Positions 51,746 through 60,419 of a stretch of 64,000 nt of DNA are shown here, in pieces (positions within the stretch are counted from its first letter, which is position 1; each line of letters starts with the position of its first letter). Made by a program: the position numbers and the translations under genes. A model generated the notes under the pieces. It had not been told where the DNA came from. It was given only the letters and a program-made list of their open reading frames with translations, and did no database searches. Origin of the DNA: Alteribacter populi (GTDB taxonomy: Bacteria > Bacillota > Bacilli > Bacillales > Salisediminibacteriaceae); assembly GCF_002352765.1 (NCBI RefSeq), contig NZ_KZ293963.1, positions 1,324,368 through 1,388,367 of the forward strand, in the 5' to 3' direction.

Positions 51746-52972
51746 TCACGTGCGGTAAGACGCATTAATTTTGACGTAATCATAAGTTAAATCGCATCCC
51801 CAAGCAGTCGCAGATCCATCTCCTTGTCGAAGATCAATCTTTATCGAAATTGTGTCTTGGTTCAAGTAGTCAATCCCATCTTGTTCACTAAACGGCAGCG
51901 GTAAGCCATTTTCCACAACGTTGATTTCTCCAAGTGTTACACTGACTCTCTCTGGATTAACGGGTTGGCCACTATACCCAATCGCACAGACAATTCTTCC
52001 CCAGTTCGGATCAGAGCCGTAAACGGCGGTTTTGACTAGATTAGATGAAATCACTGTTTTACTTACCTTTTTCGCTGCCTCATCCGACTCAGCACCTGAT
52101 ACGATTACTTCAATCAGTTTTGTTGCTCCTTCTCCATCTCTGGCAATCATTTTTGCTAATTGTTCACATAGTGCGCCCAGTCCGTGTAAAAAGCGCCCCC
52201 AATCAGGGTGGTTTTCGGTCAGCATGTCATTTTCGGCTTTACCATTGGCCATGACAAGGACCATATCATTCGTACTCGAATCTCCATCGACTGTAATCAT
52301 ATTAAATGTTTTGTTTACCGCCTGTTTTAACGCGACGGATAAACTAGCAGGGGCAATTTCTGCATCCGTTGTAATAAACGCAAGCATCGTTGCCATGTTC
52401 GGTTCAATCATTCCTGACCCTTTTGCCGCACCACCGATCGTGACCGTCTTTCCATCAATCTCGATTTGAACAGCTGCGCTTTTTTCACACGTATCAGTTG
52501 TTAAAATCGCTTTCTCAAATCGATCTGTTTGTTGGTGTTCAGGCTCAGCAAACCGAGTCAGTCCGTTTTTAATCCGATCCACTGGAAGCGGAACGCCAAT
52601 GAGCCCTGTTGAAGCAATGGCTATATGATCGTCTGAAACATTTATTTGTTCAGCAAATATCCGCCTCATTTCAATAGCATCGTGCATCCCCTGCTCTCCG
52701 GTACATGCATTAGCAACTCCCGAATTTACTAAAACGCCTTGAATCTTGTTATCTACTAAAATACTTTCTTTTGTCACTTGAATAGGCGGGGCTTGAAATT
52801 GATTTGTCGTATAAACACCCGCTGCAGTCGCAGGAACGTCCGATATAAGCCAGCCAAGATCCAACTTACGTTTTCGAATCCCGCAATGCATGCCTCCCGC
52901 TGAAAACCCTTGCGGTGACGTCACATTTCCGTCTAAGTCCATTTGTACTTTTTCTCCTGCCATCATTTCCAT
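51746..52972 (-). CDS. argJ: Glutamate N-acetyltransferase/amino-acid acetyltransferase ArgJ
   Basis: ArgJ recycles the acetyl group from acetylornithine to glutamate and, when bifunctional, also makes acetylglutamate from acetyl-CoA. The 408 residues contain the self-cleavage site in GSGMIEPNMATMLAF (Thr nucleophile), TTDTCEKSAAVQ and GSDPNWGRIVCAIGYSG. The ATG at 52972 follows AAAGGCGGG. No separate argA or argE is present in the run, so bifunctionality would complete the pathway. Confidence 0.96.
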   Translation of the reverse strand: MEMMAGEKVQMDLDGNVTSPQGFSAGGMHCGIRKRKLDLGWLISDVPATAAGVYTTNQFQAPPIQVTKESILVDNKIQGVLVNSGVANACTGEQGMHDAIEMRRIFAEQINVSDDHIAIASTGLIGVPLPVDRIKNGLTRFAEPEHQQTDRFEKAILTTDTCEKSAAVQIEIDGKTVTIGGAAKGSGMIEPNMATMLAFITTDAEIAPASLSVALKQAVNKTFNMITVDGDSSTNDMVLVMANGKAENDMLTENHPDWGRFLHGLGALCEQLAKMIARDGEGATKLIEVIVSGAESDEAAKKVSKTVISSNLVKTAVYGSDPNWGRIVCAIGYSGQPVNPERVSVTLGEINVVENGLPLPFSEQDGIDYLNQDTISIKIDLRQGDGSATAWGCDLTYDYVKINASYRT

Positions 52973-52997
52973 TAAAAAGCCCGCCTTTCTCTATCCA

Positions 52998-54035
52998 CTA
53001 TGGATAAACCGGTATATTCATAAGGCCGGTTCTTTCATCCCAGCCATTCATCAAGTTTACGTTTTGAATCGCCTGACCAGCTGCGCCTTTTACAAGATTA
53101 TCAATCACGGAAATGATCGTTAACCTTCCCGTTCGTGAATCGTAATGAAGCCCGATATCGCAAAAGTTACTCGTATACACATCTTTAGTAGAAGGGATGA
53201 CTCCCTCTGAGCGGACACGTACAAAAGGGTGAGCTTCATAAACCGATTGATAATAATCAATGATTTCCTTCGTCGTCAATGATTTCTTTAGTTGAACAGA
53301 AATCGTACACATCAATCCTCTCGTCATCGGAACAAGATGAGTCGTAAATGATACCTTCACGTGTTCTTGACTTTCTGATGCTAGAATCTGCTCAATTTCC
53401 GGAATATGTTGATGAGCTCCGAGCTTATATGCCTTAACATTTTCATTGATTTCAGCGTAATGGGTGTTTGCAGAAAGGCTTCTTCCGGCCCCGGATACAC
53501 CCGATTTTCCATCAATCACGATCGAACCCAACTCCGCCCATCCTTTCTTCAGTAAGGGGACTAATCCTAGCAAGGTCGCTGTAGGATAACATCCTGGATT
53601 CGCGATTAACGAACTTCTTTTGATCTCACTTTCATAGAGTTCACTCAGTCCGTAGGTTGCTTCGTTTAAATAAGATTGAGCTGCTGGAGGCTTTGAGTAC
53701 CATGTTTCATACACCTTTGGATTCGTAAATCTGAAATCACCTGATAAATCCACACATTTCAACCTGTTCTCAATACATTTTGGAATCATTTCCTTACTAA
53801 TGCCAGAAGGTGTAGCAAAGAAAACAAGATCGACCTCTCGTTTGAGGTTATGTATATCAAATTCATCAAATGAATAAAATACCAAGTCAGTTAAGTGTGG
53901 AAATACTTGTTTTATTTCCGTATTTGCTTGTGAATTTGAAATAACTGACTTTACGTTAACTAACGGATGCTTATCTAACAAGCGGATTAGTTCATTAGCT
54001 CCATACCCAGTGCCACCAATAATAGCTGCATTCAT
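52998..54035 (-). CDS. argC: N-acetyl-gamma-glutamyl-phosphate reductase
   Basis: ArgC reduces acetylglutamyl phosphate with NADPH. The 345 residues have GGTGYGANELIRLL (7-20), SGDFRFT, the catalytic Cys in IANPGCYPTATLL, and AHQHIPEIEQ. GGAGGAGG is about 12 bases before the ATG at 54035. It is the first gene of the arginine run, with a strong promoter at 54072-54100. Confidence 0.96.
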   Translation of the reverse strand: MNAAIIGGTGYGANELIRLLDKHPLVNVKSVISNSQANTEIKQVFPHLTDLVFYSFDEFDIHNLKREVDLVFFATPSGISKEMIPKCIENRLKCVDLSGDFRFTNPKVYETWYSKPPAAQSYLNEATYGLSELYESEIKRSSLIANPGCYPTATLLGLVPLLKKGWAELGSIVIDGKSGVSGAGRSLSANTHYAEINENVKAYKLGAHQHIPEIEQILASESQEHVKVSFTTHLVPMTRGLMCTISVQLKKSLTTKEIIDYYQSVYEAHPFVRVRSEGVIPSTKDVYTSNFCDIGLHYDSRTGRLTIISVIDNLVKGAAGQAIQNVNLMNGWDERTGLMNIPVYP

Positions 54036-54071
54036 TTTTCAAATAACCTCCTCCGCTTTAAATTATTTATT

Positions 54072-54100
54072 ATTATACTAATTGGTTAATTTTTATGCAA
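54072..54100 (-). promoter_or_regulatory. Sigma-A promoter of the argCJBD-carAB-argFGH run, with an ArgR-like site
   Basis: On the minus strand TTGCAT (54100-54095), 17 bases, TATAAT (54077-54072) form a near-consensus promoter. TGCATAAAAATTAA, at and just after the -35, resembles an ArgR/AhrC box, where a repressor would block transcription. The operator is a weak match. Confidence 0.7.
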
Positions 54101-54239
54101 CAACAAAATTATTTTTTTTCTTGAAAGGCGGTAGTAATTTCCTGAATTTCGGGCGCAACTCCTAAATGTCAGGTATCTTCCCATGAAATACGGGAGCAAT
54201 TCAATAAAATCATACAAACTCTCTATAAGCTACTCCTAC

Positions 54240-54271
54240 AAAAAAACCGACTTCTCATTTAGAGAAATCGG
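54240..54271 (-). terminator. Intrinsic terminator of the DUF4015-type gene
   Basis: On the minus strand CCGATTTCTC and GAGAAGTCGG pair over 10 bp with a five-base loop and seven T after them. Confidence 0.9.
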
Positions 54272-54311
54272 CATTTTTAATAAAAATCCACAGCTGCGTT
54301 TTCTTATTGTA

Positions 54312-55547
54312 TTAATCATCTTCTAGCAGGTAGTCTACCCCTTCTGAATAACTATTCCCCGCATTCCAAAGGAGAAATTCATCTACTCCATTTTCATATA
54401 AACCTCGGATTTGTGCTTCGACTTCATCCGCACCATATGAGATGTAATTACCCGAACCTAAATAAGTTGCGGTAAAGTCTTGTAACCATGGACGAGAAAC
54501 TGGTGGTTCCTCGAGCTCCTCAAGCTTTGCATTCTCGACTTTTGTATATTCGGAAACGATTTCGTATGGATATAGATCTGGTTTATCGATGCCAAAATAA
54601 GCAGTCCAGTGGCTTGGATAAATCATAGAAGATATCACATCTACATGCTCTGAAATTCTTGTGAAATTTTGACCGATACCCGGTGCTTCTGGAAGTGTCG
54701 CAGTGTACCCGAAAATATCGACAGATACATCAACATCATAAGGTTCTAACTGTTCGTTGGCGTACTCCACAAATTCCGTTACAGCATCTACGCGCCGTTG
54801 AACGTTATCTCCTTCACGCTCCTTATAATCGCCGACTTCGTAATCCAACATTTCATCACGTCGTTCAAACCCTTCCGGAAATCGAACATAGTCAAACTGA
54901 ATTTCCTGAAAACCCATTTCAGCCGCCATTTTGGCAATTTCAATGTTATAATCCCACACTTCCTTTAAGAAAGGGTTAACAAAAGCTTCTCCGCGTCCGT
55001 TTTTCCATACTTCTCCATCTTCTAAAAATGAAAGTTCAGGTTCTTTTTCCGCCAAAACCGTATCTTTAAACACAACAATTCTGGCAATTGGATACACCTC
55101 ATGTTCTTCTAAACTGCTCATCATCTCTGCTGGATCTTTTATGTACTCTTGACTAATGTCCATATAAAACGAATCTTCATCTTCTGGTCTGTATGTTAAA
55201 TAGCCATGATCATCTTTAATATCAATTACCATGGAATTAAGGGCTGTATCATCCATTAAGTCCAACAAGTTTTCAAACCTCGAACCTCCTGCAGAGTGCC
55301 CGGTTACATATACGCCTCTTACCGCATCAGGGTATTCAAATGTATAACCCGAATCAAATATGAACCGTGCGATATCGTCGGGCAACGTTCGTTCTGATAG
55401 GGCGTTTTCTTTTTCTCCATGGTAAGCCATAGACACGGTTGCTGCTTCATCTTCGGCAGACGCTATACCAACGCCGGTACTTAATACAGAAACACCAGCA
55501 AGGAGCGCAGCCACTGTTTGCTTAACAAATTTCCCCATTTTTTTCAC
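54312..55547 (-). CDS. Secreted glycoside-hydrolase-like protein (DUF4015 type)
   Basis: The 411-residue protein has an N-terminal signal peptide (about 1-31, KKMGKFVKQTVAALLAG ... ASA). A TIM-barrel domain of the DUF4015 putative glycosyl hydrolase family follows. Barrel strands carry VRGVYVTGHSAGG, MVIDIKDDHGYLTY, IARIVVFKD, EIQFDYVRFPEG and VDVISSMIYPSHW. Acidic residues at strand ends (DIKDDHG, FDYVRFPE) are candidate catalytic residues. The start is GTG 55547 behind AGGAAAAGG; ATG three codons later is possible. It is exported, probably acting on a wall or extracellular polysaccharide; the substrate is unknown. Confidence 0.8.
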   Translation of the reverse strand: MKKMGKFVKQTVAALLAGVSVLSTGVGIASAEDEAATVSMAYHGEKENALSERTLPDDIARFIFDSGYTFEYPDAVRGVYVTGHSAGGSRFENLLDLMDDTALNSMVIDIKDDHGYLTYRPEDEDSFYMDISQEYIKDPAEMMSSLEEHEVYPIARIVVFKDTVLAEKEPELSFLEDGEVWKNGRGEAFVNPFLKEVWDYNIEIAKMAAEMGFQEIQFDYVRFPEGFERRDEMLDYEVGDYKEREGDNVQRRVDAVTEFVEYANEQLEPYDVDVSVDIFGYTATLPEAPGIGQNFTRISEHVDVISSMIYPSHWTAYFGIDKPDLYPYEIVSEYTKVENAKLEELEEPPVSRPWLQDFTATYLGSGNYISYGADEVEAQIRGLYENGVDEFLLWNAGNSYSEGVDYLLEDD

Positions 55548-55756
55548 GACCTTTTCCTGAATTAGGTAACTAAACGTTTTAATTTTTCATTTTTTGAGCT
55601 CGTTTCAAAAATAAGCTTTTGATTTCATTATACAATGTAATGAAGTGAGAACCAATGGCGACTTACAACGACTAGCGTCCTTTTTTTATTCTAATTTTTC
55701 ACCTCAATACATGGCTATTCTACCCATTTATAAATTTATTTTTCCTAAAATTAAAT
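55548..55756. other. Upstream region of the DUF4015-type gene
   Basis: AT-rich, with no gene. The sequence merges at 55757 into repeat family C. Confidence 0.4.
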
Positions 55757-56276
55757 ATGAGTATGTCATTAGCTCAAAAATCATTCATATTAGAAGCATA
55801 TTATACTTCCGCAGAAATGTCGGGGTGTCTTCGAGCCTTTATAAGTAAGGCTGTTTTCTAAAAGATTGTTGTTCTTGACACAAAATATATAAATTTCAGT
55901 TGTTGCTTTTCCCGCAGGAGTCGACTGCCCTTCGCTCCAATCATCCATTATAAAAATGAATAGCCATTGTTTGACTTCATAAAACAATATATAAATTTAC
56001 AAAGCACTATACCAGCGAAGGAAATACACGTAGACTCCAGCGGAAAAGCGAAGACGTTGAGACCCCACAGTGAGCGCACTTTGCGAACGAGGAGGCTCAG
56101 CGCGAGCCCGCGGAAAGCGTAGTGTATTTCCGAAGCGGTAGGTTATGTCGCAGTTTATTTCACCTGCGAAGATTAAAAGCAACAATACATACGAAAAGAG
56201 CCTTAATTAAAAGTGAAATAGTAAACATGGCTGATGCCTTCATAATTCTGAGCAACGGGGATAATCATTAAATTAA
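55757..56276. repeat. Composite dispersed repeat family C, copy 2, with a nested family D element
   Basis: Both ends match 37099-37441 almost base for base. The inner unit 55847-56204 is bounded by the same imperfect inverted repeats. The centre holds an inverted family D element (about 56028-56118: GAGACCCCAC ... GAGGAGGCTCAG). This copy appears to be the fuller form, and copy 1 a deletion derivative. There is no transposase or other coding frame. Confidence 0.85.
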
Positions 56277-56464
56277 ATTATTTCTACCTAAAAATAGCAT
56301 TTTATTCAACAAGAACCATCAATCACTTCCACAATCATACTATTGACTGAGTGCGATAACCTCCGTATAATTTGTAGAAATATACATTTTTAGGATCGGA
56401 CACACACTTTAAGTCATGATTACTTTTTGAAAATGTAATTACCATCAATAAGGAGGTCTTTGAC

Positions 56465-57004
56465 ATGTCCCGTGTAACTTTACAAGAAGTTTTGAACCAT
56501 GAGATTACGCAAAAATTTGTTAAAAGGTCTGGTCTTGCTCATGCCGTCTCAACAGCTGAGCATGCGTTAAAATTAGCAAAGGTACATGGCGTCAACCCTG
56601 ACCTTGCAGTAAAAGCAGCTTTTCTACATGATATCGGTCACTACACTTGGTATCGCAATGGCAAGTGGGATTATCATCTATACAAAGAAAATGATATCCA
56701 CGCCATTAAAGGAGCAGAACGAGCGCATAAATTGCTTATCCGGCTAGGTGAACATCCAGTCGACGCAAAAAAAATTGCCCTTGCAGTCCTTCTTCATACC
56801 GACTCATATTTACCTGAAGGCGAGCTCCATTTGGACCCTCTACAAAAAATAGTTTCCCTAGCTGATCAATGTGACGAAGAACCAGAAGGTAATCATCATT
56901 ATAAGGAAATCGCTGATGACGAAGCCGCAAACAGGTTGAAAAAGCTGGATCAAGCTATTGAATCTCATGAAGATAAGAATGCTCAATCTGCTTCTGTTTC
57001 CTAA
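56465..57004 (+). CDS. HD-domain phosphohydrolase-like protein
   Basis: The 179-residue protein has an HD metal-binding core: H25 region (LAHAVSTAEHALKLA), the HD pair in AAFLHDIGHYTW, and D in VSLADQCD. Such domains hydrolyse nucleotides or other phosphoesters. AAGGAGG precedes the ATG at 56465. It stands alone, upstream of the riboswitch-controlled exchanger. The last 20 residues are a charged tail. The substrate is unknown. Confidence 0.82.
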   Translation: MSRVTLQEVLNHEITQKFVKRSGLAHAVSTAEHALKLAKVHGVNPDLAVKAAFLHDIGHYTWYRNGKWDYHLYKENDIHAIKGAERAHKLLIRLGEHPVDAKKIALAVLLHTDSYLPEGELHLDPLQKIVSLADQCDEEPEGNHHYKEIADDEAANRLKKLDQAIESHEDKNAQSASVS

Positions 57005-57107
57005 TTGAGCGCACCTCTCTTCCAAAAATAAAATTGACGAAAGTACGTTTCCATGATAACTTTTGAATAAGAAGTGCGTGCTCTAAAGGAGCACTAAGAA
57101 GATCAAC
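57005..57107. other. Short region before the riboswitch
   Basis: A hairpin GTGCTC-TAAAG-GAGCAC at 57079-57095 has no T-run. The promoter for the riboswitch transcript should be here, but no unambiguous -35/-10 pair was found. Confidence 0.35.
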
Positions 57108-57252
57108 CTTGTAAAAAGGGGAGTAGCGACTGGGAAACCAGTTAACGAATCGTCATTTCGGCGTACAATACGCTCGGTTCGTTAAACTTTGTGCTAAAAA
57201 AGTGGTCCAATGATCACTAACGCATATTAACAAAGTCCGCAAGACCTTTTTA
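57108..57252 (+). ncRNA. yybP-ykoY manganese riboswitch aptamer
   Basis: The 5' block AAAAAGGGGAGTAGCGAC, the GGGAAACC hairpin, the CGTCATTTCGGCGT internal block and the 3' GTCCGCAAGACCTTTTT are the conserved parts of the yybP-ykoY family (compare the B. subtilis ykoY leader). This family binds Mn2+. The 3' strand of the closing helix (AGACCTTTTT) also begins the terminator hairpin that follows, so aptamer and terminator are mutually exclusive and Mn2+ should switch transcription on. It controls the exchanger gene at 57351. Confidence 0.95.
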
Positions 57253-57310
57253 TGAAATGAATTCCTGAAATAAGGAGTTTATTTCATAGAAAGGTCTATT
57301 TTTATTTTGA
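57242..57310 (+). terminator. Riboswitch expression-platform terminator
   Basis: AGACCTTTTTATGAAATG (57242 on) pairs with the segment ending AAAGGTCT (57297). The stem is about 25 bp with three G-T pairs, followed by ATTTTTATTTT. It overlaps the aptamer 3' strand by ten bases. Confidence 0.9.
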
Positions 57311-57350
57311 AGAGGCTTGTCCTAACCTCTATTAAAAGGAGAAATGACTA

Positions 57351-58346
57351 GTGTTATCATTCATGTTATTTGCAATCGCCGCCATTTTTACTGTAATTGC
57401 CGCCGTTAAACTTTCGACTTACGCAGATGTTATTAGTGAACGGACATCTTTAGGCGGTATGCTCGTCGGTACACTACTTTTAGCCGGGGCTACCTCTCTT
57501 CCGGAAGTAACGACGAGTGCAACGGCAATTTTGGTAGGTAGCCCGGACCTTGCAGTCGGTAATGTATTGGGAAGTAACTTGTTTAACCTTATGATCCTGG
57601 CATCATTTGATATCATTTATCGTAAAAAGAGATTACTAGGAAATATTCATTCCGGGCATCAGTTGAGCGGATTTATAGGTCTTGCATTAACAGCTCTCGT
57701 CCTAGTCACCATTTTAGTACCAACAAATGTCGTTATCCTCGGAACCGGGATCGAGATGTATTTGATGGTCCTCTTTTATGTGTATAGCTTACGAAAAATG
57801 TCGGAACAAGAAAAAAGCGTTCCAGAAATCGCTGCAGCAAATGAAGAAGTGGAAGATACCACCTCGAAGACGAAGCAAGTCTCATTAAAAACAGCTAAAA
57901 TCGGTTTTGCAGTTAGTGCAATTCTCATTTTCTTTTCAGGTTCATTACTTACGATCTTTGGTGATCAGATTGCTGCAACTACTGGGTTAGAAGCCAGCTT
58001 TGTTGGAAGTTTTCTCATTGCTGCTGCAACGTCACTTCCTGAAGTTGTCACTGTCCTTGTTGCCCTTCAGCTCGCAAACTATAACCTTGCAGTTGGAAAT
58101 ATTCTCGGAAGTAACGTGTTTAACATGATGATTCTTGTCTTATCAGACCTTCTTTTCCAAACAGGATCTATACTGGCGAGTGTCAGTCATACCTTATCAT
58201 TTACCGCTTTTTTCGTCATCATCTTAAATATTATAGTGCTCGCGCATATGCTTTACCTCCGTCAAAAGCAGCCATCGAGCTTTTACATCGTGCCTTCTGT
58301 TGTCCTATTAATTGTTTACTTTATTGCCAGTTTCATAATCTTTTAA
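57351..58346 (+). CDS. CaCA-family cation exchanger under Mn2+ riboswitch control
   Basis: This is a membrane exchanger of the Na+/Ca2+ antiporter superfamily, 331 residues with ten or so helices. The two inverted alpha-repeats are TSLPEVTTSATAILVGSPD...GNVLGSNLFNL and TSLPEVVTVLVALQLANYN...GNILGSNVFNM. A charged loop (about 150-175) separates the halves. The start is GTG at 57351 behind AAGGAGA; ATG 57363 is the alternative. CaCA members usually move Ca2+. The Mn2+ riboswitch upstream argues that this one exports Mn2+ or is needed when Mn2+ is in excess. Confidence 0.92.
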   Translation: MLSFMLFAIAAIFTVIAAVKLSTYADVISERTSLGGMLVGTLLLAGATSLPEVTTSATAILVGSPDLAVGNVLGSNLFNLMILASFDIIYRKKRLLGNIHSGHQLSGFIGLALTALVLVTILVPTNVVILGTGIEMYLMVLFYVYSLRKMSEQEKSVPEIAAANEEVEDTTSKTKQVSLKTAKIGFAVSAILIFFSGSLLTIFGDQIAATTGLEASFVGSFLIAAATSLPEVVTVLVALQLANYNLAVGNILGSNVFNMMILVLSDLLFQTGSILASVSHTLSFTAFFVIILNIIVLAHMLYLRQKQPSSFYIVPSVVLLIVYFIASFIIF

Positions 58347-58355
58347 CGAATAATG

Positions 58356-58392
58356 AAAGCGCGTCCGCTTAATGATTGCGGACGCGCTTTTT
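58356..58392. terminator. Bidirectional terminator between the exchanger and thioredoxin-like genes
   Basis: AAAGCGCGTCCGC and GCGGACGCGCTTT form a perfect 13-bp stem with a nine-base loop; TT and then the convergent stop codon follow. Confidence 0.85.
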
Positions 58393-58943
58393 CAATCAGT
58401 GAAAAAAGGGTCAGATTCCATAAAATCAGGAGTTAGTGTTCCTTGAATACGTCTGTACACTTCACTCTTTTCATCAATTAGATAGACGGTTGGCATACCG
58501 ATGATTTCAAACTGCTCTTTGACCATTCCTTCCTCGTCCACTAAAACCGGTAATGTGTCCCAATCACCGAAGTAAGATTGCAGATCGGCTTTTGGATCAT
58601 CCTCCTTGAGATGGATTCCGATAATTTCTATACCTTCCAACTCTCCAGCATCTTTCATCTGCTTTAATCCAGCCCAATGATCTGAACAAACTTCACACCA
58701 GGTTGTAAAAAAGATGATCATTGATTTTTTTCCCGACATGAGGTCATATAGTTCTTTTTCGGAGCCACTTTTGTCCGGTAAATTGAGATTTACAACTTTA
58801 TCGCCTTCTTGCACGCCAACATGAGCTTCTACCATCGACCTTTGTGATAACGCCCAATCATGTTCAGATTGACTAGCCCAAAACGCCCCGATGGCTAACA
58901 CTAAACACGTAATGAGCAGCGGCCATTGTCTAAAACGTTTCAC
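58392..58943 (-). CDS. ResA/TlpA-like membrane-anchored thiol-disulfide protein
   Basis: The 183-residue protein has one N-terminal membrane helix (about 8-24) and an extracytoplasmic thioredoxin-like domain. Its active site is WCEVC (in FFTTWCEVCSDHW) and the cis-proline loop is IGMPTVYLID. It would reduce or exchange disulfides outside the membrane, as ResA does for cytochrome c. The start is GTG at 58943 behind GGAGGGGG; a longer frame to 58973 has none. WCEVC instead of the usual WCxPC lacks the proline between the cysteines, which may shift the redox potential. Confidence 0.85.
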   Translation of the reverse strand: MKRFRQWPLLITCLVLAIGAFWASQSEHDWALSQRSMVEAHVGVQEGDKVVNLNLPDKSGSEKELYDLMSGKKSMIIFFTTWCEVCSDHWAGLKQMKDAGELEGIEIIGIHLKEDDPKADLQSYFGDWDTLPVLVDEEGMVKEQFEIIGMPTVYLIDEKSEVYRRIQGTLTPDFMESDPFFTD

Positions 58944-59216
58944 TCCTTTTTCCCCCTCCATACATAGTCTCATTCATAGTTATGTACAAGCAGGAGGTTT
59001 CATGAATTTTTGTCCATTAAAAATGCTTATTAAAGGACGCAGTACTAGAATTATTCGTTATTTGTCGAATCGCCGATATCCGAGCTATTTCCGCTGATAT
59101 ATAGCCTATTTGCGCTGATATAATGCTTGAACTGATAATAAAATGCCTACTCGTGCAGAAATTTCACTCAAATAAATACTCTGTTTGTTGTTTTTTAAAG
59201 CTTTTCACTCTCTACT
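58944..59216. repeat. Gap with degenerate 21-base tandem repeats (about 59071-59146)
   Basis: Units CGCCGATATCCGAGCTATTT, CGCTGATATATAGCCTATTT and CGCTGATATAATGCTTGAA follow at 21-base spacing, with a decayed fourth (CTGATAATAAAATGCC). No gene seen. Confidence 0.6.
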
Positions 59217-59260
59217 AAAAAAAATTCCCGCAAAGGTCAAAGTAACCTATGCAGGAATTT
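59217..59260 (-). terminator. Intrinsic terminator of the dicarboxylate symporter gene
   Basis: On the minus strand AAATTCCTGCA-AGGT pairs with ACCT-TGCGGGAATTT and is followed by eight T. Confidence 0.85.
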
Positions 59261-59276
59261 CTCGTGATTATTAACC

Positions 59277-60419
59277 CTACTCGCTTTTCGATAAGCGATT
59301 AACAACCATATTGATCGCACCGTCTCCTGTTACATTTGTAGCTGTGCCGAAGCTGTCCTGAGCCATATAAAGAGCAATCATCAGACCAATTGCTGCCTCA
59401 GTAAAGCCGAGCATCGTCGTTAACACTCCTAATGCTGCCATAATGGCGCCTCCAGGTACACCTGGTGCTGCAACCATGATGACACCAAGCATCGCGATAA
59501 CACCGAGCATTTGACCGAAGGAAGGCAGAGAAAACTCCCCAAGAACACTCATAACCGCAACGGTTGTTGTAACAATCGTGATAACACTACCAGAAAGATG
59601 GATTGTCGCACATAGAGGTACTCCAAAATTAGCAACCTCTTCTTTGACATTGTTTTTCTTCGCTTGCTTTAATGTTACCGGAATCGTTGCAGCACTACTC
59701 ATTGTACCTAGACCGGTAAAATAAGCTGGCAGCATCGTTTTAAGTGACGTGAACGGGTTTTGTTTTGCAATCGCTCCAGCCGTTACAAATTGAATAATGA
59801 GCCATAACCAATGGGTACTAATGGCCACTACTAAAACAACTCCGAATACTGATAATGTGTTGAATACTTCTCCTTCTGCGGCAAGTTCAACAAAGATACC
59901 GGCAATATAAACAGGTAAGAAAGGAATGATGATTTTTGAAATAACAAGATCAATAATAGCTTTACCTTCATCAAAGAACGCCATTAACGTTTTACTGTTC
60001 GTTTTGGCTGCACCAATCCCGAATAAGAAGGCAATTGCAAGAGCTGTCACAACCCCCATCAACGGTTCAATTTCAAAGGTAAAGAAAGATTGTATACCTT
60101 CTCCATCCGAAACAGGTGCCTGCTCAGTTGATAGTAGTGGAATAACAGTGATTGCAATAATAAATGCGAAAACACCGGCTAAAAAAGTAGATAAGTAGGC
60201 TGTCCCTACTGTTGCCCCTACCATTCTTCCCGATTCTCCTCCTAATTTGGAAACACCGGCTGCGATGAAGAATAAAATGATAAAAGGAATGACAAAGTTA
60301 ATAAACTGACCAAATAATTCCTTAATTGTTACGAAAAGCTGCGTAATGAAGTCAACATTCATTAAACCAATTAAAATACCAGCAATAATACCTAATACGA
60401 GTTTACCTATAAGCTTCAT
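59277..60419 (-). CDS. Dicarboxylate/amino acid:cation symporter (DAACS family)
   Basis: The 380-residue membrane protein belongs to the glutamate/C4-dicarboxylate symporter family. It has the re-entrant loop motif MSSAATIPVTLKQA, the loop-2 APGVPGGAIM, and the substrate/cation site DSFGTATNVTGDGAI. It takes up an acidic amino acid or dicarboxylate with Na+ or H+. GGGGAGG precedes the ATG at 60419. The D-x-x-R-T motif of classical members is DSFGT, lacking the Arg that binds the side-chain carboxylate, so a neutral substrate such as serine or threonine is possible. Confidence 0.87.
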   Translation of the reverse strand: MKLIGKLVLGIIAGILIGLMNVDFITQLFVTIKELFGQFINFVIPFIILFFIAAGVSKLGGESGRMVGATVGTAYLSTFLAGVFAFIIAITVIPLLSTEQAPVSDGEGIQSFFTFEIEPLMGVVTALAIAFLFGIGAAKTNSKTLMAFFDEGKAIIDLVISKIIIPFLPVYIAGIFVELAAEGEVFNTLSVFGVVLVVAISTHWLWLIIQFVTAGAIAKQNPFTSLKTMLPAYFTGLGTMSSAATIPVTLKQAKKNNVKEEVANFGVPLCATIHLSGSVITIVTTTVAVMSVLGEFSLPSFGQMLGVIAMLGVIMVAAPGVPGGAIMAALGVLTTMLGFTEAAIGLMIALYMAQDSFGTATNVTGDGAINMVVNRLSKSE

